This document shows positions 13,364 through 19,231 of a stretch of DNA of 19,231 nucleotides, one piece after another (position 1 is the first letter of the stretch; each line of letters begins with the position of its first letter). Where the stretch lies: the NCBI GenBank assembly GCA_903877945.1, contig CAIRFY010000382.1, positions 1 through 19,231 on the forward strand, given 5' to 3'. Both the position numbers and the translations under genes were made by a program. Origin of the DNA: an uncultured Oscillochloris sp. (GTDB taxonomy: Bacteria > Chloroflexota > Chloroflexia > Chloroflexales > Chloroflexaceae). The notes under the pieces were generated by a model. That model was not told where the DNA came from. It did not search any database and saw only the letters and a program-made list of their open reading frames with translations.

Positions 13364-14569
13364 ATGCCCGTAGAGCAATTCCCCCCCAACCACGGCCCGA
13401 GTACCGCCGCCGTCCACGCCGGCGAGCATCGCCAGCGTGCCCACGACTCGATCACTACACCCATCGTCCTTGCGGCCACGTATCCCTTTGATGACACCGC
13501 CGCCCTGATCGAATTTCAGGAGGGGCGGGTTGCTCGCGAGGAGTACGGGCGCTACGGCAACCCCACCATCCGCGCCGCCGAGTCCAAGCTCGCCGCGCTG
13601 GAGTCGCCGCAGGGCCACGATGTCGCGCTGCTCTGCCCCTCGGGTATGAGCGCGATCACCACCACGATCCTGGCGATGGTGCCCTCAGGTGGTCATATTA
13701 TCCTCACGGACGACGGCTACCGCCGCACCCGCCAGTTTGTCCTCACCATCCTGGCTCGCCTCGGCGTCGAGCATACCGTGGTGCCTACCGGCGACTACGC
13801 GGCTCTTGACGCAGCCGTGCGCCCTGGCCAGACCCGCCTGATCATCAGCGAGTCGCCCACCAACCCGTACCTGCACGTCATCGACATGCCACAGGTGGCG
13901 GCGATTGGCCGCAAGCATCGGGTAAAAACGATGATCGATGCCACCTTCGCCACGCCCTACAACCAGCGCCCCTTGGAGTACGGCATCGACTTGGTGACCC
14001 ACAGTTGCACCAAGTACCTCGGCGGACACAACGATCTGCTGGCCGGTGTGGTCATCGGCAACCCGAACATCATCAGCGCCCTGCGCGACGCCCAGGGCAT
14101 CCTCGGGTGCATCTGTGATCCGCACAGCGCCTACCTGCTTATGCGCGGGCTGAAGACCTTCGCCCTGCGCATGGAGCGCCAGAACGCCAGCGGTATGGCT
14201 ATCGCCCAGTTCCTTGAGGCCCACCCCCGCGTGGCTCGCGTCCACTACCCCGGTCTGCCCAGCCACCCGGATCACGCCGTGGCCGTGGCCCAGATGCGCG
14301 GGTTCGGCGGGGTCGTCTCGTTCGAGGTCGATGGTGGCTTGACGGAGACCTCGAACTTTATTGACCGCCTGCGCATTCCCTACATTGCCCCGAGCCTGGG
14401 CGGTGTCGAAAGCCTGGTGGAGCAGCCTTCCCTGATGAGTTTCTACGAACTGAGCAGCGAGGAGCGTCTGGCCGTCGGTATGCGCGATAACCTCGTGCGG
14501 CTCTCGTGCGGGATTGAGGATGTCGCCGACCTGATCGCCGATCTGACGCAGGCCCTCGATTTATTTTAG
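13364..14569 (+). CDS. metB: Cystathionine gamma-synthase-type PLP enzyme
   Basis: A 401-residue Cys/Met-metabolism PLP enzyme, most like the plant-type cystathionine gamma-synthases, which join cysteine to an activated homoserine. Visible: EYGRYGNPTIRAAESKLAALE (from 60), CPSGMSA (91-97), TDDGYRRTRQF (115-125, matching the plant T-D-C-Y-R-x-T-R block), ESPTNPYLHV, D192 (PLP ring nitrogen), PLP lysine K217 in THSCTKYLGGHND, and SLGGVESLVEQPSLMS near the C-terminus. Related lyases (MetC, methionine gamma-lyase) cannot be excluded by eye, but these motifs favour synthase. ATG 13364 has GAGG about 8 nt upstream and a strong promoter. It is followed, across a repeat hairpin that includes its stop codon, by the metF-like gene. 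Confidence 0.9.
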   Translation: MPVEQFPPNHGPSTAAVHAGEHRQRAHDSITTPIVLAATYPFDDTAALIEFQEGRVAREEYGRYGNPTIRAAESKLAALESPQGHDVALLCPSGMSAITTTILAMVPSGGHIILTDDGYRRTRQFVLTILARLGVEHTVVPTGDYAALDAAVRPGQTRLIISESPTNPYLHVIDMPQVAAIGRKHRVKTMIDATFATPYNQRPLEYGIDLVTHSCTKYLGGHNDLLAGVVIGNPNIISALRDAQGILGCICDPHSAYLLMRGLKTFALRMERQNASGMAIAQFLEAHPRVARVHYPGLPSHPDHAVAVAQMRGFGGVVSFEVDGGLTETSNFIDRLRIPYIAPSLGGVESLVEQPSLMSFYELSSEERLAVGMRDNLVRLSCGIEDVADLIADLTQALDLF

Positions 14570-14666
14570 GTTTTAGATTTTGGATTTTGGATTTCGGATT
14601 GCAGCAATCAAAAATCCAAAATCTAAAACCTAAAATCCAAAATCCAAAATCCAAAATCCAAAATCA
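14564..14666. repeat. Palindromic heptamer array with 25-bp perfect stem
   Basis: The 25 bases at 14564-14588 are exactly complementary to 14611-14635, built from TTTTAGG/TTTTAGA/TTTTGGA heptamers, with a loop containing GATTGC-AGCAATC. Further CCAAAAT units continue to 14666, three bases before the metF-like ATG. The stem includes the metB stop codon. It may act as a terminator, attenuator or RNA-processing site, but no separate U-tract was identified. Confidence 0.92.
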
Positions 14667-14668
14667 CT

Positions 14669-15580
14669 ATGCACTCACACCTTCAGCGTCGCCTTGCCGC
14701 AGGCCAGATCGTTGTCACCGGCGAGATGGCCCCGCCCAAGGGGGCCGCGCCCGAGCGGCTCATCCAGCTCGCCGAAGGCATGTGCGCGAGCGTTGATGCG
14801 ATCAACCTCACCGATAATCAGCGCGGCGTGGCCCGCATGTCGGCCCTGGGTGCATCCGCCTTGTTGCGCCAAGTCGGCATCGAGACCATCCTCCAGATGA
14901 CGTGCCAGCACCGCAACCGGATCGCCCTCCAGGCCGACGCCCTCAGCGCGTCCGCCCTCGGCGTGCGCAACTTCCTGTGCATGACCGGCGACCACCCGCG
15001 CATCGGCGACCACCCCGAGGCCAAGAACGTCCTCGACCTCAACTCCTTCCAGCTTATCCGCATGATGCGCAAGCTGCGCGACGAGGGTCGCTTCGAGTCG
15101 GGGACGCAGATGAAGGACGCCCCGCAGTTCTTCCTCGGCGGCGTGGCCAACCCGAATGTGGAGCGGGCTGCCCGCCTGGAGAAGAAGATCGAGAGCGGTG
15201 CCGAGTTTATCCAGACCCAGTTGATCTTTGATGTGGCCCGCTTCCGTCAGTGGATGGCCGATGTGCGCGCCGCCGGTCTGCACCAGCAGGCCCACATTCT
15301 CGCAGGCGTGATGGTGCTGCGCCGTGCGAACTCGGCCCTCTACCTGCGCGACCACCTGCCCGGCACGCTTATGCCCGACACGATTGTGGATCGCATGCAG
15401 GCCGCCGCAGACTCCGAGCGCGAGGGGATCACGATTGCCGCCGAGTTGGTGAGCGAACTGCTGAGCGTCGAAGGCGTGGCCGGGATCCATATTATGTCGG
15501 TGGACTGGACAAAGGCCATCCCGCAGATCGTGGCCCAGGCTGGCCTGCTGCCCCGCCCACCCCTGCCTGAAACCTTGTAG
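14669..15580 (+). CDS. metF: 5,10-methylenetetrahydrofolate reductase family protein
   Basis: A 303-residue MTHFR-family flavoprotein that would reduce methylene-THF to methyl-THF for methionine synthesis. Visible: VTGEMAPPKGA (catalytic Glu region), DNQRGVARMSALGAS, LQMTCQHRNR, FLCMTGDHPRIGD (FAD/folate Asp region), LDLNSFQLI, FFLGGVANP and GAEFIQTQLIFD, in MTHFR order. The ATG at 14669 follows directly on A/T-rich CCAAAAT repeats and has no recognisable SD. It lies in the same orientation as metB, 99 nt downstream, and ends in a short palindrome before map. Relatives acting on other pterins are possible, so the symbol is given with moderate certainty. Confidence 0.9.
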   Translation: MHSHLQRRLAAGQIVVTGEMAPPKGAAPERLIQLAEGMCASVDAINLTDNQRGVARMSALGASALLRQVGIETILQMTCQHRNRIALQADALSASALGVRNFLCMTGDHPRIGDHPEAKNVLDLNSFQLIRMMRKLRDEGRFESGTQMKDAPQFFLGGVANPNVERAARLEKKIESGAEFIQTQLIFDVARFRQWMADVRAAGLHQQAHILAGVMVLRRANSALYLRDHLPGTLMPDTIVDRMQAAADSEREGITIAAELVSELLSVEGVAGIHIMSVDWTKAIPQIVAQAGLLPRPPLPETL

Positions 15581-15600
15581 GGGCGATGCGTCGCCTCTAC
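15577..15600. repeat. GTAGGGGCGA palindrome at the metF stop
   Basis: GTAGGGGCGA-TGCG-TCGCCTCTAC forms a 10-bp stem with one mismatch (G:T in RNA) and a 4-nt loop; the metF stop codon TAG is part of the arm. Without a U-tract it is more likely a REP-type palindrome than a classical terminator. Confidence 0.75.
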
Positions 15601-15625
15601 CTGATTAACAAAAAGAGAGATAATC

Positions 15626-16402
15626 ATGGCAATTACGCTTAAATCAGCAAAGCAGATCGAACTACTGCGCGATGCGGGCCAACTGGTGCGTGCCACCTTC
15701 GATGTGCTGCGCTCCCACGTGCGGGTCGGCGTTACCACGGCGGATCTCGATGCGATAGCCGAGGAGTTTATTCGTAGCCGTGGGGCCGAGCCCGTGTACA
15801 AAGGCTACGTGCCGCCCGGTCGGCGCGGAACCATCCCGCCCTTTCCCGCCACCATCTGCGCCTCGGTGAACGATGTGATCTGTCACGGCATCCCCAACAA
15901 GAAGGAGCGCCTGCGCCAGGGCGATGTGATCGGCGTTGATATTGGGCTGCGCCTCAACGGCTGGATCGGCGATGCCTGCGAGACCTTCCCGGTGGGTGAT
16001 GTGGATGATGAGACTCACCGACTTCTGGAGGTGACCAAGGCGTGCCTGAACCTCGGCATCGCGCAGGCCCACATCGGCAACACGCTGCGCCAGGTTGGCG
16101 CGGTGATCCAGCAGCACGCCGAGGCCAACGGTTTCTCGGTGGTGCGCGAGTACACCGGCCACGGCCTCGGTAAGAATCTGCACGAGGATCCGACGGTGAT
16201 CCACTACGATGATCCGCTCAATACACGCAAGATCCTGGGCGGTATGGTCTTCACGATTGAGCCGATGGTGAACGCTGGCACCGCGCTGACAAAAGTTGAC
16301 CGCGATGGCTGGACGGTGCGGACGGGCGATGGGCGGCGCTCGGTGCAATTTGAGCATACCCTGGCAATCACCGACGCTGGCCCGATTGTGCTGACGGCAT
16401 AA
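15626..16402 (+). CDS. map: Methionine aminopeptidase, type I
   Basis: A 258-residue metalloprotease that removes N-terminal methionine from new proteins. All metal ligands are visible: D105 (GVDIGL), D116 (IGDACETF), H179 (TGHGLGKNLHEDP), E212 (TIEPM) and E243 (FEHTLAIT); substrate His 87 lies in CHGIP. The N-terminal zinc-finger extension of some type I enzymes is absent. The ATG at 15626 follows an AGAGAG purine stretch at SD distance. It lies 45 bp after metF and 21 bp before the next small gene, so probably one transcription unit. Confidence 0.98.
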   Translation: MAITLKSAKQIELLRDAGQLVRATFDVLRSHVRVGVTTADLDAIAEEFIRSRGAEPVYKGYVPPGRRGTIPPFPATICASVNDVICHGIPNKKERLRQGDVIGVDIGLRLNGWIGDACETFPVGDVDDETHRLLEVTKACLNLGIAQAHIGNTLRQVGAVIQQHAEANGFSVVREYTGHGLGKNLHEDPTVIHYDDPLNTRKILGGMVFTIEPMVNAGTALTKVDRDGWTVRTGDGRRSVQFEHTLAITDAGPIVLTA

Positions 16403-16423
16403 TACTGCGTAAGGAGCGCACGC

Positions 16424-16702
16424 ATGAGCGAGCAACGCCCTCTTGAGTTCGACCTGGTGAACGCACTGCTGGCGGGCAACCACGAGTCGGCGCGCACGAT
16501 CGCCGCCGCGCTCTACCAGCGCGGGTTTGACTACGCCAAAATTGAGGAGGTTCTCACGCAGCACCCGCAGCTAGAGGAGCCGCTCTGGGAGTTGCTCCAG
16601 AAGGTGACGCCCATCCCACGGCGGGTGGCCAAGCGCCGGGCGATCCGCGCCGCCGAGGAGCGCGACTGGGGCGACTGGGAAGAGGGGAAGAAGAAGTTTT
16701 AG
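16424..16702 (+). CDS. Small helical protein, function unknown
   Basis: A 92-residue soluble protein with a strong SD (AAGGAG, 8-nt spacer) 21 bp after map. It is predicted mostly helical (FDLVNALLAGNHESARTIAAALYQRGFDYAKIEEVL), with an Arg/Lys-rich segment (about 68-80) and an acidic, Trp-containing tail ending in KKKF. The charge pattern would suit RNA or protein binding, but no family was recognised. Its stop codon is within the 5' arm of the terminator hairpin. Confidence 0.8.
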   Translation: MSEQRPLEFDLVNALLAGNHESARTIAAALYQRGFDYAKIEEVLTQHPQLEEPLWELLQKVTPIPRRVAKRRAIRAAEERDWGDWEEGKKKF

Positions 16703-16744
16703 ACAGAACGCCCGCAGCACCTTCGCGCTGCGGGCGTTCTGTCT
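16701..16744. terminator. Perfect 18-bp hairpin between convergent genes
   Basis: AGACAGAACGCCCGCAGC (16701-16718) is fully complementary to 16727-16744, with an 8-nt loop. It lies between the convergent genes ending at 16702 and 16754. Neither strand has a run of T after the stem, so this is a bidirectional, U-poor terminator candidate. Confidence 0.82.
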
Positions 16745-16753
16745 GCGTGCGAG

Positions 16754-17203
16754 CTAACGCACGCGGTAGATCACAATCGAGACGGGGCCGCTGCTGTCAC
16801 GCAACATAATTTCGACCGAGTCACGCATGATCGCGCCACGGCTCAGCGGGTCGAAGTTTGTGCGCCCCTCAACATAGTAGTAGTAGGTGGAGCCGCCCAA
16901 GCTCAGACCGCGCACGTTGCTGGCAGGCACGCTTATACCGGGTTGCACATCGATCAGCGGGTCGTTGATCGTGCCACTGAGGCTCCCGCGCACCATCTCA
17001 ACAACCGGCGCCAGGTTGCTCCGTGAGGCAAAGGGTGTACCAGAGGGCAGCAGCCAGAACAGCGCCCAGATAAGTACGCCGAAGAGCAGCATAAGTTCGC
17101 CGCCCATCAGCACCATGAGCCCACGTGAGTTGATGCGCCGAACTGGCCTGACTTTGGTTATCAGGACGCCATCCGCGCCCTGACGGGTCGTAACATTGAT
17201 CAC
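16754..17203 (-). CDS. Membrane-anchored protein of unknown function
   Basis: A 149-residue protein: a basic cytosolic N-terminus (TKVRPVRRINSRG), one membrane helix (about 29-52, LMVLMGGELMLLFGVLIWALFWLL), then an exported, beta-rich domain (about 60-149) with a GGSTYYYYVEGR patch. The start is GTG at 17203, with a G-rich stretch upstream in place of a clean SD. An in-frame ATG within the TM region would remove the anchor. A TG-C-TACACT extended -10-like sequence on the minus strand (17280-17288) is a possible promoter. No family recognised; the positive-inside topology implies an extracytoplasmic C-terminus. Confidence 0.7.
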   Translation of the reverse strand: MINVTTRQGADGVLITKVRPVRRINSRGLMVLMGGELMLLFGVLIWALFWLLPSGTPFASRSNLAPVVEMVRGSLSGTINDPLIDVQPGISVPASNVRGLSLGGSTYYYYVEGRTNFDPLSRGAIMRDSVEIMLRDSSGPVSIVIYRVR

Positions 17204-17354
17204 GGCGTGGCCCCCCCGCTACACGAGCGCCGTTCTGAATTCGGTGAATGTGATGAAGTTGCAAATCGAGTATCTGCGTAGTGTAGCAGAAATACTTAAC
17301 AATTACCATAGTCCAAAGGATATAGTTTGGACGACGCTGGTGCGATCTTCCAGG

Positions 17355-17514
17355 GCTGGTGCAACGTCCGCAGAACGCCGGACAGCCCTCACCCCCCAGC
17401 CCCCTTTCCCTGAGCGGGAGAGGGGGAGTCGGATGCGTCCTGCTGCGGAATCCCCCCTCTCCCCGTGAGGGAGAGGGGCAGGGGGTGAGGGCTGTCCGGT
17501 GACGTTGCAACAGC
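17355..17514. repeat. GC-rich palindrome, copy 5, compound form with extended inverted flanks
   Basis: The core (17386-17491) has the same two-hairpin plan as copy 2: inner loops TGAGC and CGTGA inside shared outer arms. The flanks extend the symmetry: GCTGGTGCAACGTC (17355-17368) is inverted at 17501-17514 (13 of 14 matches), and CCGGACAGCCCTC is inverted next to the core. The gap 17204-17354 before it holds only the possible promoter of the minus-strand gene; nothing else was seen there. Confidence 0.9.
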
Positions 17515-17549
17515 TCTGCAACATCCCTGGAGGGCTGCACCGTGCTAGA

Positions 17550-17645
17550 ATGCAAAATGCACGATGCAAAATGCACGATGCAAAATGCACGATGCAAAAT
17601 GCAGAGCGGCACACCTTCTGCACTCTGCACTCTGCACTCTGCAAT
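17550..17645. repeat. TGCAAAA / CTGCACT heptamer array
   Basis: Three and a half copies of a 14-bp ATGCAAAATGCACG unit (two heptamers) are followed by four CTGCACT-type heptamers (17618-17645). The TGCAAAATGCAC unit is the same kind of sequence that expands the mtnA riboswitch P3 loop. It gives an apparent reading frame, but one made of repeats. Confidence 0.9.
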
Positions 17646-17651
17646 TGCACG

Positions 17652-17753
17652 TATAGCAATCCTCTTGGGGTTGTTGTGTGGAGTCAAGGCTTTAGCCGGA
17701 TAAGGCCGCCTAAAGGCTCGACTCCTTTTCATAACCAGTTTAGGATTGCTATA
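17652..17753. mobile_element. 102-bp palindromic MITE-like element with TATAGCAATCCT ends
   Basis: Perfect 12-bp terminal inverted repeats TATAGCAATCCT (17652-17663) and AGGATTGCTATA (17742-17753). Inside, GGAGTCAAGGCTTTAG pairs with CTAAAGGCTCGACTCC (14 of 16). Ends starting with TA fit a TA-target (IS630/Tc1-like) MITE, but no transposase or second copy is present. The right end directly joins the AGGAGG ribosome binding site of the next gene. Confidence 0.8.
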
Positions 17754-17765
17754 GGAGGCACGATG

Positions 17766-18206
17766 ATGGAGCCTAAACGCAAGCGTAGCGACGGCAGAAA
17801 TTGGATCAGCTTGGTGATCTTCCTAGTGATCGCCTTCGGCTCGCCCGTGTCGAAGTTCATCACTAGCTTGATCTTCCAGACGACTGGCCAGCCGGTTAGC
17901 TCCAGTACCCTAGCCATTGGCCTAGTCTCGCTAATTGTCCTTGCGGTGGCCGTCTCGGTCATCAGTTCGGTGGTGCGCGGCGTCGGGCGGATTAACACCG
18001 GCAGCGAAACCCAGCTACCTTCGGGGCCGATGCCCGCGCCGCCCCCGATGAACGCTGGCGGCACGGATCAATCGACATCGCAGTTCCCTGGCAGTCCGCG
18101 TTTCGAGCCGATGATCAACCCGCGCATCCTCGCCTTTGGTATCATCGGCCTCATCTTCTTCGGCGGCGTCTTTCTGGCTATCCTGTCCATCTTCGGCGCT
18201 CTATGA
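17766..18206 (+). CDS. Small integral membrane protein, function unknown
   Basis: A 146-residue protein: a basic N-terminus (MEPKRKRSDGRN), two hydrophobic segments in the first half (WISLVIFLVIAFGSP and LAIGLVSLIVLAVAVSVIS), a Pro/Gly/Ser-rich loop (about 80-118) and a C-terminal membrane helix (ILAFGIIGLIFFGGVFLAIL). AGGAGG (17753-17758) lies 7 nt from ATG 17766 and only 4 nt from the in-frame ATG 17763, so 17766 is favoured. The longer in-frame reading upstream crosses the MITE and tandem repeats and is rejected. It overlaps the methyltransferase start by 4 nt (ATGA), so the two are co-translated. Confidence 0.75.
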   Translation: MEPKRKRSDGRNWISLVIFLVIAFGSPVSKFITSLIFQTTGQPVSSSTLAIGLVSLIVLAVAVSVISSVVRGVGRINTGSETQLPSGPMPAPPPMNAGGTDQSTSQFPGSPRFEPMINPRILAFGIIGLIFFGGVFLAILSIFGAL

Positions 18207-18958
18207 ACATCTACGACCCATTCGCCCGCTACTATGACGCCGATTTCCGCGATCATATCGAAGATCTGCCCTTCTACCGCGAGCTATCTCACCGTGCGGG
18301 CGGGCCGATCCTGGAACTGATGTGCGGCACCGGGCGCGTGCTGAAGCCCCTGGCTGAGGCCGGCCACCAGATCACTGGCGTGGATATCTCGCCCGCGATG
18401 CTCGCCATCGCCCGCGATCACCTCGCCGAGTCCGGCCTGTCGGCGACGCTCATCGAGGGTGATGTGCGCAGTGTCGCCCTGCCCGCGCAGAGCTTCGGCA
18501 TGGCTTTCATCGCCATCAACTCGTTTATGCACATGGAGACGGTGCGCGACCAACTGGCGACCCTGGAGACGGCTCGCCGCGCCCTGATCCGCCGAGGCAC
18601 TTTGGTGATCGACCTGTTCAACCCCGACCCGACCGAGATCGTTCGTGAGGATAACCGCATCGTCCTTGATCGATCCTACGACCTCGATGGTCGCCGGGTG
18701 CAAAAGTTTGTCGCCATTGATAGCGACGCCGCCGCGCAAAAGTCATACGTCACCTTCTTTTACGACGAGAGCGACGCTGAGGGTCGGGTCAGCCGTCGCA
18801 CCATGCACTTCACGATGCGCTGGTACTACCGCTACGAGATCGAACACCTGCTGGCCAGGGCCGGCTTCACCGTGCGCGCTATCTACGGCTCCTACGACCT
18901 CGATGAGTACATCACGGGCAGTCCACGCCTGATCGCCGTCGCTGCGCCAGGAAAGTAG
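18203..18958 (+). CDS. Class I SAM-dependent methyltransferase
   Basis: A 251-residue Rossmann-fold methyltransferase of the Methyltransf_25 type. Motif I LELMCGTGR (37-45), the acidic residue D61 after beta-2 in GVDISPAMLAIAR, EGDVRS (85-90) and FIAINSFMHM in the motif IV region are visible. The second half is beta-rich (about 150-210), as in small-molecule methyltransferases. The substrate cannot be read from the sequence. Its ATG overlaps the stop of the small membrane protein by 4 nt, so the pair is probably one unit; no partner suggests the substrate. Confidence 0.92.
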   Translation: MNIYDPFARYYDADFRDHIEDLPFYRELSHRAGGPILELMCGTGRVLKPLAEAGHQITGVDISPAMLAIARDHLAESGLSATLIEGDVRSVALPAQSFGMAFIAINSFMHMETVRDQLATLETARRALIRRGTLVIDLFNPDPTEIVREDNRIVLDRSYDLDGRRVQKFVAIDSDAAAQKSYVTFFYDESDAEGRVSRRTMHFTMRWYYRYEIEHLLARAGFTVRAIYGSYDLDEYITGSPRLIAVAAPGK

Positions 18959-18980
18959 CTCCTCAGACAAGGTTCGCAGG

Positions 18981-19078
18981 TACTTTACAGTTTGTCGCCG
19001 GACAGCCCTCACCCCCCAGTCCCCTCTCCCCGTGAGGGAGAGGGGCAGGGGGTGAGGGTCGCACAGAACTGTAAAGTA
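18981..19078. repeat. GC-rich palindrome, copy 6, with 12-bp inverted flanks
   Basis: The core (19006-19058) has a CGTGA loop. A perfect 12-bp inverted repeat TACTTTACAGTT (18981-18992) / AACTGTAAAGTA (19067-19078) surrounds it. The left flank CGCCGGACAGCCCTCACC is shared with copy 5, and ACAGTTTG-CGCCGGAC-like sequence is shared with the reverse complement of copy 1. Confidence 0.92.
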
Positions 19079-19100
19079 AATTTGCTAAGTCTGAAACCAT

Positions 19101-19133
19101 GTCTAAGGGATGGTTCAATCCAGCGTGACAGTT
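19101..19133. repeat. Solo copy of the copy-1 MITE terminal repeat
   Basis: GTCTAAGGGATGGTTCA followed by ATCCAGCGTGACAGTT. It matches the left arm at 3620 (15 of 17) and the reverse complement of the right arm ending at 3763 (24 of 27). No inverted partner was seen between here and the window end. Confidence 0.75.
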
Positions 19134-19145
19134 CAGCGATGAAAC

Positions 19146-19195
19146 GATGACGCGGTGAGGCGTTCCGTATCGCCTCATCGCCTCATCGCCTCATC
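19146..19195. repeat. GCCTCATC tandem array with inverted half
   Basis: Three exact 8-bp GCCTCATC units (19172-19195) preceded by TGAGGCG, which pairs with CGCCTCA across an 8-nt loop. Apart from the repeats listed, no gene is visible in 18959-19231. Confidence 0.8.
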
Positions 19196-19231
19196 GCAAG
19201 ACTGTAAAGCTGAATGTACCCATTTTGAAAC

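Noticed and set aside
14675..15490. Minus-strand ORF of 271 codons opposite metF, and a 300-codon ORF opposite map (15662-16564)
   Set aside because: Both are antisense to genes with intact motifs and show only the composition of mirrored high-GC codons.
17550..17645. CRISPR-like array
   Set aside because: Units are 7-14 bp without unique spacers and no cas genes are nearby; a simple tandem repeat.
17499..17765. Longer N-terminus of the small membrane protein
   Set aside because: It translates tandem repeats and the MITE (MQNARCKMHDAKC-like peptide); the AGGAGG before 17766 marks the real start.

Overview
The window is high-GC bacterial chromosomal DNA. It most resembles Chloroflexota of the Chloroflexia type (Chloroflexus, Roseiflexus, Oscillochloris relatives). 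This is inferred from large jelly-roll-bearing membrane glycosyltransferases, a HEAT-TM-SH3b protein and many GC-rich palindromes and A/T-rich heptamer repeats between genes. No rRNA, tRNA, phage or transposase gene was seen.

Layout. (1) 1-2531, minus strand: a SAM-controlled methionine operon. A TTGCAC-17-TATAAT promoter leads into a SAM-I (S-box) riboswitch with an intrinsic terminator, then mtnA, then a MetE/UROD-like protein whose expected zinc-ligand positions are substituted. (2) 2631-3607: an orphan OmpR-type response regulator (plus) convergent with, and overlapping, a small membrane protein gene (minus). (3) 3781-11781, minus strand: an envelope-glycan block read in the order HEAT-TM-SH3b protein, polytopic GT-C protein with an N-terminal jelly-roll, polytopic GT-C protein with a TPR/jelly-roll tail, GT2 polyprenyl-phosphate glycosyltransferase, and LPG-synthase-TM/flippase-like protein. 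Two of its junctions are 4-nt ATGA overlaps. (4) 11870-13081, minus: coaBC, divergent from (5) 13364-16702, plus: plant-type metB, a metF-like gene, map and a small helical protein, ended by a perfect 18-bp hairpin. (6) 16754-17203, minus: a membrane-anchored protein. (7) 17204-18958: a repeat-rich gap, then a small membrane protein overlapped by a class I SAM-dependent methyltransferase gene.

Functional theme. MtnA (methionine salvage), MetB (transsulfuration), the MetF-like reductase (methyl-THF supply), the methyltransferases and the SAM-I riboswitch centre on methionine and SAM. The glycan block supplies, transfers and possibly flips lipid-linked sugars.

The most unusual features are structural. 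The riboswitch aptamer carries about 117 nt of palindromic repeat DNA in its P3 loop. A family of GC-rich palindromes, each arm also a G-quadruplex motif, occurs six times, twice as a compound two-hairpin form and twice translated in frame inside a glycosyltransferase. The same glycosyltransferase holds a (GT)9 coding tract of the kind that can phase-vary. One palindrome carries long terminal inverted repeats with a solo arm about 15 kb away. A separate 102-bp palindromic MITE-like element abuts a ribosome binding site.
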